Of a DNA stretch of 64,000 nt, positions 1-12,407 are shown one piece after another (the stretch's first letter is position 1; the number at the start of each line of letters is the position of its first letter). The notes under the pieces were generated by a model. That model was not told the DNA's origin and ran no database searches. It saw only the letters and a program-made list of their open reading frames with translations. Made by a program: the position numbers and the translations under genes. This stretch comes from Alviniconcha marisindica. Its lineage: Eukaryota > Mollusca > Gastropoda > Provannidae. The stretch spans positions 62,001 through 126,000 of the forward strand of contig JABMCL010002254.1 in the NCBI GenBank assembly GCA_018857735.1. Reading direction: 5' to 3'.

Positions 1-720
1 CAGGGCTTGGAGTCGGAGCCTCCTCACACATGCTTGTCCAGTGGATATTTTGTAAAGCAAGGCAAGCTGGGTTCAGCATTGGTATTTTGAGGACAGCCAT
101 TTCAGCTGGCACTGGCAGATCATGTCAAATACTTGAGAAATGCCTGTCTATTCAGGACAAGATATTTAAAAAAAAATCATAAAGTGCAAAATCGAGTTCG
201 CATAGACTGTTCGAAGTGGAGGAGGGTCAGAAGATGGGCTGCCCTCCTCTGGACTTTCTCAGTGCTGGAGATGTTCTTGCTACAGTGGGGATCCCATTGT
301 TGTGCTTGCATATTCTATAATCTGTGAGCGGATGCACCATGGCCTTGCAGAAGAGCTTGATTTTGGTTGAGGTAACTTTCAGGTTTCTTCTCAGGAAGTG
401 GAGCATCTTGTTTGCCTTGGCACAGATGTCAATGTGCCTTTCCCATTTGAGGTCACTGCAGTGTCACCCCAAGGTCACTGTCTTCAGGGCTTAGCTGTGG
501 AGGGTGCAGGTATCTGTTTTCACTTCCTTGGATGCCATACTGATCAAGCTTGTGCAACAGCAGGGTATGGTTCACCTGGTCAGATGCTTTGGTGAGGTCC
601 ATGATGATGACCTCAGTTGGAGTTCCTTTAGACAACACTGCTGACACTTTTTTGATAAACTCAGTCAGCTGGGTTTCACAGGATTACTAGTAATTAGTAT
701 CAAAGCCAGGGGCAGACATG
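1..720 (-). mobile_element. Degenerate non-LTR retrotransposon (LINE) fragment, family A
   Basis: Reading the minus strand, EVIIMDLTKASDQVNHTLLL is the reverse-transcriptase palm segment, followed after an internal deletion by DLGVTLQ and ICAKANKMLHFLRRNLK, the C-terminal part of the same ORF. Stops and frameshifts break it. The DNA aligns with the copy at 45.56-46.9 kb, down to its 3' flank (1-310 matches 45940-46110). Confidence 0.75.
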
Positions 721-799
721 GTACTGGATGTCCATGGTGACTTGTCCAACTCCATGTAGGTCAAACAGTGCGGCGCTGTGGTTTTGGTTAATGCATGCA

Positions 800-935
800 T
801 GTAACTCATTGCCACCTTTAATACTAAATAATAGACTGTAATCAGATGAACTTTTGTTGCAAATTTTGATTTCATTCATTGCATGTAAACCTGTTTGAAT
901 GATTCTGATATTTGTGACCCAAAATGGCATTATAT
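800..935 (-). repeat. Dispersed repeat R1, truncated minus copy
   Basis: On the minus strand, TTTGGGTCACAAATATCAG, AATCATTCA and TTTGCAACAAAAGTTCATC match, in order, the left end of the copies at 1471 and 44738. No coding content. Confidence 0.65.
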
Positions 936-953
936 ATATATATATATATATGG
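936..953. repeat. (TA)n microsatellite
   Basis: Uninterrupted alternating TA run at the outer end of the R1 copy. Confidence 0.9.
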
Positions 954-954
954 T

Positions 955-2440
955 CCCTTGGGGGAACTTTGTCCAAACAGGTATGTTTGATTCACATGCA
1001 TGCTTTGAGATACAGTTCTGTCACACTAGCTCAACCAACACAAGCTCATTGTGGTTTGTAGACACCTTCGACCAATCGCAGACTAGTATAGAACACAACT
1101 ACCCATGTTAATCTTGTGAATATGAAAGAAAACATTTGTTTTCCAATGTACGTGATTCGGGGGAATTTTGACCACGGTGGGGGAACTTCATCCAGAGTCT
1201 CGGGGAGAAGTTCATCCAAACATAAAGAGAACACACACAATGAAAGTAAAAGGCTAAGAAAGACGTCCAAACTAGTAGGAGGCCCAGTATTTTTAGAAAG
1301 ACTGAATGTGAATGTTTTCAGCACAAACATGGAATACCTGGAGTAAACTCAGCAGTGTAAACCCAACCAAAACATGCTTTATTTCCAAAATTCTAACTAG
1401 TCCCACAAAAGTTCTTTCATTTCATAGTTTATCAATAATGTCCAACGAGACAGTTGGAAATTCCTGGGACATTTTAAATGCCAGTTTGGGCCACAAATAT
1501 CATTAGAATTACTGAAACGGCATCATACAAGATCTAGCGAATGAAGCCAACATTTGCAACAAAAGTGACTGATTCAGTCTGTAAATGGGTGTGTCCTCAG
1601 TACACCATTGTTTTGCTGACATCAGTACTTGGAAGCATGCATGGTTACTCAGAAATTAGATCTAGATCAAATGTCTGAAAGGAGCTATATATGCATACTG
1701 AAGAAGACAAATTTGATTAAACTCACTTTTTGTTGCAAATTATGGGTTTATTCCCTTTGTATGACCCTCTCTGGATGATGCTGATGGTATTTGTAACCTT
1801 GTATTTGTATTTGTATGGCCTATAAAATGTCCCAGGAATTTCTGACTGCCTCTCTGGATATTACCGTTTATCAGTTTGTTTGTTTCTTCTTCATGTTACT
1901 GTTAGGCCTAGTGATGCATTAGGCCTAAAAGCAAGGTAGACAAAAAGGGCTAATTTCCCCCATGTGGTGTGGGCTACGTTCCCCGATAATTTATGTTGGG
2001 GGAAATTCGTCCACCTTGGAAATTGACTTTTCACTTTGTGTGACTGTTTTTTGCTAAAAATAAGTGACATGTATTGATTCATCAGCTTCCAGTTGATATA
2101 TAAAACCAGAATTGATAAACTTTTCAAACACTGAACTTCAAAACAAACATCGGCCAACAGTATGTTGGTCCTTACTTTTCATACAACCCACACTATGGTG
2201 TTGTTGCCAAGCAAATTGCAAGGCTCCCAAAGTAGGACAGGTTTTCCCCCCCATGCTGCTTGTAACATTTACTCTCATTTGTTGTTTTCTTTATGGACTG
2301 ATCCATTATGAAGCTGATGTTACAGTTTGGAAAAGTTCAATTGTAGGGGTTGATGCGTAGTACTGAGTGCAGTTCACAAGGTGTTTGCATGGCCGAAGTT
2401 CCCCCAACTGAGCAAGTGGATGAATTTCCCCCAAGCCACC
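955..2440. repeat. Noncoding region with recurrent GGGGGAA(A/C)TT..TCC motifs on both strands
   Basis: The core GGGGGAACTT or GGGGGAAATT followed by (T/C)(G/A)TCC occurs near 958, 1159, 1178, 1201 and 1998, and inverted near 1953, 2397 and 2424. The pair at 1953 and 1998 can form a stem. Contains the R1 copy at 1471-1872. No gene recognised. Confidence 0.5.
1471..1872 (+). repeat. Dispersed repeat R1, plus copy
   Basis: Shares an ordered series of blocks with 44738-45062: TTTGGGnCACAAAT, AGCGAATGAA, CAGTCTGTAA, TTGTTTTGC, GGTTACTC, ATATGACCCT-like and GGATATTACC. No terminal repeats, poly-A or protein signature were found, so the class is unknown. Confidence 0.7.
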
Positions 2441-2979
2441 TTATATCCCATCAGTTTCCAACAGCCACCTTGTTTATGATCCAGCAGAAATGATGTGAGA
2501 AGAAGAAAGTTTTCAGTTTGGTTTTAACATATGATAGGGTTAACCCTGGTACTGAAACAAGTTGAAGCCATATTGTTTATAAATGGGAATTGTTGTGATA
2601 AGAATGATTAGGTATAGATACTGTCTTAGTGTCTAGCAACCCCTCACACACACTGCATGTGAGTGTGCACACGCATTTATAAACACATTAATAATGTCAA
2701 ACATAAAGTGATAAACACTGCACACGCACAAAACAGTATAATATTTAGCACAGTCTACACACCACACACATGTTGACATTTCACATACATGTTTCTGGTG
2801 TCCCTCCACGCCCCTTTTGTTTTGATGAATCCTTTATAATTTGCAGGAATGTTAAATGTAAATGAATGTAATTTGGCACTGCAATTGTAAACATGTTCTG
2901 TGGTTCTGTGTGATGGTTGTTTTGCGGTCTGTTGTCATGATTATGGAAAGTTTCCAACAGAATTGACTTGACATTACAG
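2441..2979. other. No recognised gene; upstream of the first visible GNPNAT1 exon
   Basis: AT-rich sequence with short CA-rich stretches at 2640-2770. The GNPNAT1 start exon could lie here or further upstream, but no candidate ATG with a convincing donor was identified. Confidence 0.5.
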
Positions 2980-3136
2980 TCTAATGGAGTGGAGGAGGTG
3001 TACCTGTATGATCCAGCCCTGCTATCAGCATTGGACCTGAGTTCCTGCAGAGGCACCTACAAAGGTGGCATCTCACCTCAGAATCCTGGTGAAGGCCTGG
3101 TCTTAAGACCACTTGCCCTTGGCGATTTCCATCGTG
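2980..3136 (+). CDS. GNPNAT1: GNPNAT1 exon (first recognised)
   Basis: Acceptor ACATTACAG precedes the TCT codon. The exon encodes 52 residues starting [19 protein letters not shown] and ending [11 protein letters not shown], and leaves one base (G) before donor GTGTGTG. The YDPALL stretch corresponds to the FDPSLL stretch of vertebrate GNPNAT1. The upstream start exon was not located. Confidence 0.9.
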
Positions 3137-4599
3137 GTGTGTGAAACTTCAGTGTAATTGCAGGACCCGTTTTTCTCTGTCTGTCTCTCTGCTGTCACAC
3201 TAGTTAGTCTGACTAAGCTCCTAACCTGTACCCTGTAAGACTGTTAGTGACAGGTGTGCATATGTGCTATAAAAAGTGGTATCGTGGACATTCAAGGATG
3301 TGTGTGATTAAACCAGATGCCAAAATTGTGAGGAAGTTCCACTGAGATGTCAGAAGTCTACAAGTCTGATGAAAAACAAAGGAGGTCAGAGGCTGGCATG
3401 AACAGGATTTTTAACAACACAGCTCTAGGCAAGAAACCACACAGAGGCAAGAAACAGCAAACAACACAGAGGCAAGAAACAGCAAACAACACAGAGGCAA
3501 GAAATAACAAACAACACAGCTCTATGCAAGAAATAACAAACAACACAGCTCTAGGCAAGAAGCAACAAACAACACAGCTCTAGGCAAGAAACAACACAGC
3601 TCTAGGCAGGAAATAACAAACAACACAGCTCTAGGCAGGAAATAACAAACAACACAGCTCTAGGCAAGAAATAACAAACAACACAGCTCTAGGCAAGAAA
3701 CAACAACAACACAGCTCTAGGCAAGAAACAACAACAACACAGCTCTAGGCAAGAAACAACAAACAACACAGCTCTAGGCAGAAACAACAAACAACACAGC
3801 TCTAGGCAAGAACAACAAGCAACACAGCTCTAGGCAAGAAACAACAAACAACACAGCTCTAGGCAAGAAACAACAAACAACACAGCTCTAGGCAGAAACA
3901 ACAACACAGCTCTAGGCAAGAAACAACAAACAACACAGCTGTAGGCAGGAAATAACAAACAACACAGCTCTAGGCAAGAAGCAACAAGCAACACAGCTCT
4001 AGGCAAGAAACAACAAACAACACAGCTCTAGGCTAGAAACAACAAACAACACAGCTCTAGGCAAGAAACAACAAACAACACAGCTCTAGGCAAGAAACAA
4101 CAAACAACACAGCTGTAGGCAAGAAACAACAAACAACACAGCTCTAGGCAAGAAGCAACAAACAACACAGCTCTAGGCAAGAAGCAACACAGAGAGAGAC
4201 AAGAAACAACAAACACAGAGGCGAGAAACAACAAACACAGAGGCGAGAAACAAACACAGAGACAAGAAACAACAAACACAGAGGTGAGAAACAACAAACA
4301 CAGAGCAAAAAATTACAAACACTGAGGCAAGAAGCAACACAGAGACAGTTAAGAGGGGGGTGGAATCTGCATGTTTAATATTATATATTTCACTGTACAG
4401 TTTTTGAACTGCAAAAACTGGCCACTTTCCTCAAATTGCAATTCTTTACTTCCTCTTTGTGGTGGTCTCAGACAGTTTGGGGGGGGGGGGAGTAAATGGA
4501 TGTGGATGTGCTGTTTTTCGGAGCCAGCATCAGCCATCAGCAAGCAGACAGTTACTACACTCAAAATGCCATTTCTGTTTTTCTTTATGTCAGTAAGTG

Positions 4600-4641
<42 letters not shown>

Positions 4642-7310
4642 ACATTTATACATAGCACACATTTATTAATAACAGACACAGCATTAAATTGCTGCTCATT
4701 TGTATTTGCTCTTAAATTTCACATATATATATATATATGTATAATCTTTGGATTGCATCTTTGATAATCTGAAGCCAAAGGAGATCAACACTTACCCTAA
4801 CCCTAACCCCGGAAAGTTTAAAAAAAATTGTTTGTCTTTCATTACTTCCTTGGCTAGAGTAAATTAACTTTTTACAGTGATAAATCTGTCTTGGTGATCT
4901 CCCTTTATGACAATCTATGTAATGATTTCACACACACACACACTCATAATATGATTTTTTTTCAGTTGAATCATTTCTTTTACTAGTTTTAGTGGCTGTA
5001 ACAATTAACTGCCTCGCGTGATTGTAGCTTACAGGGTTACACAACTGTTACTGCATGGGTAGGGTTAGGGTTAGTATGGCAGTGGGGAAGTATGATTTAC
5101 CCAAAGCAGGCTAGGTTGAAGATGATTCAGCCATGAAGTCTTGTACAAGTTTGGAAGTTGTCGGTTCTGCAATGTTTGAACAGTTCTGCAGTGTTGTATG
5201 TGACTACTTTTTTATAGTCGGAATTGCTACTTGTATTTATATATATTTTTGGATAAACCATGCATATGTTCTTGACTTTGTTGTGTTGCAGGTTACTTAC
5301 AATTATTACAACAGTTGACAAAAGTTGGGGAAGTATCGCAAGAACAGTTTGAAGGTAAACCTCTCTCAGTTTATGGCATGGCACTGTTAATGTGTTGTAT
5401 GTTCTCAAGCCTAAAACTTTTATCAAGTGTTACTCATATCAAGTGCTAATAATGAATGAGTCCTTTACAACACTGGACCAGGAGTAACGGAGAGCCATCA
5501 GAGGCAATCTTTAGACCAGTGTTTCAGTCGGAGATGTATATTGTAGGAAATGTATATTGTATGAACAACAGCAGTGTTCTGTGTGTGAGGCCAGGGGCTG
5601 GGGATCACTAAAGTAGACCATGTATAAAGAGTAGAGAAGACGAACACTCCATGACTTCCGTCATTGACCTGAGCTGTTCCCTGGCAGTCAAGTGACAGAT
5701 GCCTCACTGGTTTGAGGATTAAGCCCACTTCTGCTTGAACTCGGTAAACAAACTACTACAGACCTGTACATCACAGACCTGTACACCCTTACGGGTTTGC
5801 CTAATTTCTTCAGGTTTAGACCCCAGAGTCCGCTGCAATGCCAGCAGGGCAACATTATGACCTTTTTTCTGCTTCTTTTTTGGTGGGGGGAGGTATTATT
5901 ACAGAAAGAAGAGGAAAAAACAACAACACACAATTAAAAGTGTCAAAGGGCTAAAACGAAGTCAAAGTTATGATACAAAATTCTTTCCTTTGTGTAGTAC
6001 ATGGTGGTCACATGAAACAGAGAGAGAATATTATGATTAAATGTCAGTGGAAAAGAAAATGCACACTTCATCAATGTGATTTCTTCAAAGCTGTGGTGTT
6101 TGGGAGTTGTATCTTATACCTGACAAAGTTGAACATATTCATTGTGATTTTTTTGTCAGTGCTTAAAACTATTTAAAGAATTAAAAACAAGTTGCTCTCC
6201 TACCTGTTTCCATCAGTGGACACAACAGACTTTAAAAAAAATGTATTAAAAAAAAAAACGGACGATTTTAGGGCTTTTTACACGAATATTATGTGCCTAG
6301 ATAATATCACATATATAATTTTGCATGGTTATTATGTGTAGGTACATTACAAACACATGTATGGTATTTCTTTCAGTTATTTATGTAAAAATGCATGGTT
6401 ATTATGTGTAGGTACATTACAAACACGTGTGTGGTATTTCTTTCAGTTATGTAAAAATGCATGGTTATGATGCAAACTTCCTCAGTAATTATGCTCAGAT
6501 TGCAGTCTTGAGGAAAAGAATTAGGTGGGGGGGCAGGGGGAGGGGGGGGGGACGACACCAGACCCCCCTAGATGCAGAGGTGTTTATTTTAGGTGTCAAG
6601 CTGTTATAATTTTTTAATTTTTTATTGGTGTTACTTTAGTAGTTGAATTTAAAATGAACTGTGAATGTAACTATATATTATTATTACATGTCAGACTGCT
6701 CCACTCAGCAGGCTTTTTGTGAGGGGAGTAGGACTTTGTTTTTTTGCTTCCTCTTTCTCTGTCTGTCTCTTCAGATTTACTCTGTTTCAAGTTTGCATGC
6801 TTAAATGTAATACCTCAGCAGTCAATTACTTGCTTGGTGTTTTTTTCTTCTTGTGTTTTTCTACTCTTCAGTCTGTGTATAAATATATATTACTGGCAGT
6901 CCGCCTTGCAAGATTTCAGCCATTTTGCGGAATGCCTAAAACTTTCCGGCATTCAAGTTTCAACAAAATGGTTGTGACTGCCAGCCAATACCCAAAATGA
7001 CTGAATTCGCCTGCCAATGCATGGAATGCCTGAAAAAAGCAGTCGGCCATTTCACACTTTGCCTGAATGGTTACTCTCTCACTCTCATGAACTAGAAGCA
7101 GGACGAAATGCAGCATATTAATACTAAATGTTAAAGTTATTCTCCATGCCATGTGTGTGTGAGCGTGTGTGTGAATGAGAACAAGAGAGTAGTGAGTACA
7201 GTATATAATTGGAGATAGGAAGAACTAAAGAGAGCCGTTTGTAAAGCAGCCATTGCTTGAACTGAATAAAAACAAAACCTAACATGCACATGAGTGCGCA
7301 CACACACAGA

Positions 7311-7359
<49 letters not shown>

Positions 7360-7375
7360 GCACAACCACACACAT

Positions 7376-7442
<67 letters not shown>

Positions 7443-10400
7443 TGGTCCCCACAATGTTGAAATGTTGCTGTTTCTTCTTCTCAGACAAATTTCGCCGGAT
7501 GAAGGCATGTGCAGATACTTACTACATAGTAGTGATAGAGGACACAGGCACAGGACAAGTGATAGGATCTGCATCCCTCATCAAGGAACAAAAGTTTATA
7601 CACAGTGCCACAGCGGTAAGGTGGCCTTTTTGATTTGCTGCATTTTGGGGGTGTTTGTATAAGTAGAATATATTAGTTATTACTATTTATTGTTTTGTTT
7701 TTCATTTATTTGGGATTTTTTTTTTTTGCTGTTGTTTTTTGGAGGGGCAGGGAATTAGTTATCCCTTTTCTCACAGTCCTTAGTTCTACATCTAGAGACA
7801 AAGTGGAGATGGGACAGGAGTCTTCATAGGTGGCTGTTAAACATTGACACACATCATGCAGTCATGCTTCCCACTCACCTTTTCATCTTTTGTGGCAAGC
7901 TCATCGAATATGTTAGGATGATGGCATGTGTGGTCTGACTTACCTCTTGAGCAATCGATGGGAAGGCCTGTGTGACTGCTTCCACCTCCATTGTCAAGCA
8001 GTGGTTGAGACTGTATTGGCTGCACTCTCTTTGTGAATGGTGCACCTTGCTTGACAGTGAAGCCCCTCCTTGGCTGGTCTTTGTGACCGAGCCATCAGTG
8101 TACACTATAGAATTGTGCTCACAATACTGGTTTGGGTACCTTTTCTCTTCCTTGGTTTGCTTTGTGCATGCACGCACACGTACGCAGTTTGCTGCTTAAT
8201 GAGAAGCATGAACTCTGATAGTCTGAATCATTTTGCCTGCTGGTCATTCTTGAGACAATGAGAGTGCCTTCCCAAGTTTTCTGGCAGGAATGTCTCTTAC
8301 AGGTGTCAGAATCAGTTCAGGTACCTTTTCCACTCCTTGGGTTTCTTGAGCTCTGTCAGCTGGCATACCTGCTCAGCCGGATTGATTCCTCTGCTTGACC
8401 CATCCAAGACTTGCCTGCCCAAGTCTGCATCCTTTTGTGTCTTTCATGCCTTCGTGGAGTGGGTTGTGGGGACTTTCTACAGCACTGAAGTATGCTTTGA
8501 CCCGTTTCACTTTCTGTCTGTCTGGTTTGCATCAGTGGGAGATCTAGCATGAACTGCAAGGTCTCATGGGGTGTGCCCTTGGTGGTTCCCAGTATCACTG
8601 GAATTGCCTTGTTCTGCACTCTGTCCAGCTTTAGCAGATTTGTCTGTGACATTGTGAGGCCTAGCTCACAGTCAACAACACTGAGCACCACGCTCATGAG
8701 TGGATCCTGAAGTATCTAAGATGATTTGTTTGTTTGAGAACCACTCCATCACATCTGACTGCTGGCATCGCTTTGCCTGCTGGTCTGTTGTCAAGAGTAC
8801 ACCACAATGTTTGTCCTTTCTTTGGACTGATGAGCAGGCTGATGTCTTGATCGGTGGTACCATCGGGATACATTATCCAGTTGTTACATTGCTTTGGCTG
8901 CCTCCCAGGTGTCCCTTGATGTTTTGTATGTGAAGTCATCATCTGCCAGTGTGAGCACCTTTCTAGGACCCATTTTGGTTCAGTTCTGCCAGACCCTTGA
9001 TACGTACATTGTAGAGGACTGGCGGCGGCAGTGGTCCTTGTGGTAGGCCCGTTGTGAGCTGATGAGGAGCATAGGTCCAGTTTCCATGCTGCATAACCAC
9101 CGTTCTTTTCGGAGCACTCCTGCTATCCTTATGTATCCACGAGTTTTGTTCTTTTCTCTGCAATCCTTCACACACATCGCATGCAAATGCACCTTTCCCA
9201 TGTGCATTTTCCTGGTCTGAACACTGCTCCCCGCCCCACGCCCTTGATTGGTAGTGAGTCTGTTTATGTGCTTGAGGTCTGATGAGTTTCTTGGCCACAG
9301 TGCCTTCCGTGGGCTTTCCAGCGGTGGTCTGCATTGTGAGGATATACTCTCATATAGTATCCATTCAGCTTTTCCTGTTTGGGAATAGGTTTCAAGAAGC
9401 TGTGTGTCCAGTCTTCAGGTATATAACCTTTGTCAAAGCTTTTGTGGTAGATGGTGTCCTATTCAGCCCTGTCCTCCTGATCTGTTAGGTTCTTAAGATC
9501 TGAGTGTCCAGAAGCTTTCCTGCTTTGTGATTTCATCATCAGGGCCACTTTGTGCATGTGCATTGTTGATTCCATTCAGCGTGTGCTTCCTTTCATCAAT
9601 GTTGTTTTAGATACTCTGTCGTATGAATCACCCAGGTAACAACTGCACTATATTGATACCAACAGTCTGATCTGGGAGCCTTTTTTGCAACCTGTTTAGA
9701 AGTCCATTAATTCTTCAGTTTTACTCATAAATATGATGATGTGTGTGATGTAAAGGAAGGCATGAGTGTGAATGAATAATGGGATGAAGTTAGCTCTGTG
9801 ACTGCTTGTGCATGCATGCCCTTTTTATTTTAAATATAAATCCATGCTTCTCATATTGCTGGTATGTTCTGATGCAATTTATGTGATTATTGACGTAAAT
9901 GATGTGATGTATCAAAGACTGACTGGGAGGGTATAGTTCATACATGTCCTGAGGTGACCTCCTGTGGTTCACACGACGTCAGTGCAGTGCAGAGAGAGAA
10001 AAAAAAGTGAGCACACAGTGGATATTGTAGGTGAGAGCATGTGTTGCTTTAAGAAGTATTGAGTTAGGCCTGTACTTTTGTTTGCAGCGATCACGGGTGG
10101 AGGACGTGGTTGTGAGTGACCAGTACAGAGGGAAACAGTTGGGCAAAGTGTAAGTGTGCAGAAAAAGCGTACATAAGGATACTGTTTTAAAATGCCAAGT
10201 TGATTTTATAAAAGATGTAAAAACATGAATTTTGGGAGTGACCGTTTGCTGGGTCCTCCGTAGAGGATGTTTCCTGCGGTTGATGGGCTGTTACACTCCA
10301 AGACCTAAGCGACCAGCCTAGCAGGGGTGCACATGACACCATGAGCTGTCACATCAGGCCTGGATCCTATGGCAGCCTCAGGGATGTTTGGTCTTGCTGG

Positions 10401-12371
10401 TGTGAACATGCACTGTGTGTGGTGGATCAACCAGTACATAGATCTGGTTTCTAATTTCCATATAAAATCAACAGTATAAAAACATCTTTGTGCTCAGGTT
10501 TTTGTTTTGATCTCTTTATCTGTCAGACAAAATGTATTTATACACCCTGTATTCAAATTGTGGAGAGAGAGAGTTTGCACAATAGGTTTGAGTGGCTTAC
10601 TGAGAAATAAGAAAATTTAGTTGTGTAAATTTCAGTTGTGGCAGCCAGTCAGTCTTTGAAATGGTTTTGACAAAATTTGCTTGAATGTTTCTTCTTTTAT
10701 GGTAAACCACAAAGAAAACCCATCATGTAAACTGTTTATTGCATATTTGTGGATTAAGAATCAAAATGAAACTTGAATCAAAATGCAAACTTCTGTCCAC
10801 CATCTTTTGAGTGCACTCTGTAAGCTCAGTTCACATGTAGATAAAATTCATAGTTTACACAATGGGTCTGAGTGGTTTATTGAAAAATAAGAAAGACAAG
10901 TAGTGTGAATTATGTTGTAGCCAGCAAATCTTAATGAGCTGGCTACTACAAAATTTACACAAGTGTTTCTTATTTCCTGGTAAATCATGCAGAAAAATTG
11001 AAGTTGGTGTAAGCTGTTTATTAAATGTTTGCGATAAAATCAAAATCAAAACTGAATCAGAACTTCTTTTCATCATATTTTGAGGGCACCCTTTCACCCT
11101 GTTAATTGAATCCACTACAAAATAAGATACCAGATTCAAATAGATCTTCAGTCTTGCCTTATTGTTATATCTGCAGATGTGTCCACCAATTTTTTTTTTA
11201 TTCCAAGAATTGAGTTCAGCAAAACAGTGTATATTTTGCACCAACAGTATCTATAGGTGATGCTGAAAGTTTCCAAATTTGCTGATGGCATATGCACGTC
11301 ACATAACTGCTGACTTCAGGCAGATGTTCGTGGCCTTTCACTGCTAACTGGCAGTCTTCGCCAGTGCTTTGGAACTCTTGAAGTCAGACTTAATAGTTTC
11401 CTTGAAAAGGTCACTTCCTCTTCTTTTCATCTTTCTTCCCCCCCCCCTGCTGTGTTTGCATCAGAACACAATGAGTTTTCTTTTGTAAACAGTATTTCTG
11501 AAGTCAGTGATCAAAGTCTTATGCTGGATTGTGCTGTATTTGTATTTTATTATATTATCCTAAATTCTGCAAGGGATACTGTAGGAGCTGATGCCTGGTG
11601 AATTGTGCTATATTTGTATTTTATTATATTATCCTAAATTCTGCAAGGGATACTGTAGGAGCTGATGACTGATGCCTGGTGAATCAGCAGGGCTCTTGAA
11701 CTGTGAAGATTAGGCAGACTAAGTTGGCAATGCTTTTAGCCAAAATAGCAGGCCTAAACTTGTTAACTCAACTCTACCCATGCTTCAGTCAATCACCTTT
11801 CAACAAGGTCATATCTGTGACTCCACCAGTCATTCATCACCAAAACACTTATCTAAATTCCACCCCAGCAAATATCAGTACCCAGTTTCTGCTAAGGTTG
11901 TGTGTGTGTGTGTGCATGCATGCGTATGCACACACTTGTGCATATAAATGTTTTAATTCTTTGCATATAATTTTTGCCTGTTTTTATTTTTATGTAATAC
12001 TTTATGTATTTTTTATATATTTTTTTTACATTTTTTATAAAGAGATACTGAAAACACCTACTAAGGGAAATAACTGCATCCAGCTGCACCAGAGAGCAAA
12101 GCACTCTTTTTCTTGAACCATAGCGCACCATCTGGGAGCCCTTTTGCAAAACTAGTTTGCGCATGCACTACATCATATCTGATGGACACATGCTAATCCA
12201 GTTATAAGCTAGCAACAGTTGAATTTTTTTTTCTTCTCCTGAAGTGTTACTTGAAGAGCAGGTCACTCTCGGTGCATTCTCATCGGTAGCCTGCAATGGA
12301 AATAGGATGGAATCTATTTTTTATCTCAGTTATTTTTAGCTCATGACATAGTCTAAATGCTACACTGTGCA

Positions 12372-12407
<36 letters not shown>

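Noticed and set aside
2390..2430. Candidate GNPNAT1 start codon MAEVPPTEQ
   Set aside because: No convincing splice donor in the required phase, and the sequence belongs to the G5AA-motif repeat region.
3408..4345. Possible CRISPR-like array
   Set aside because: Units are contiguous with no unique spacers, and the genome is eukaryotic; the same applies to the other arrays.
7124..7574. Cys-Val and His-Thr repeat proteins
   Set aside because: Translations of a CA/GT microsatellite beside a real GNPNAT1 exon.
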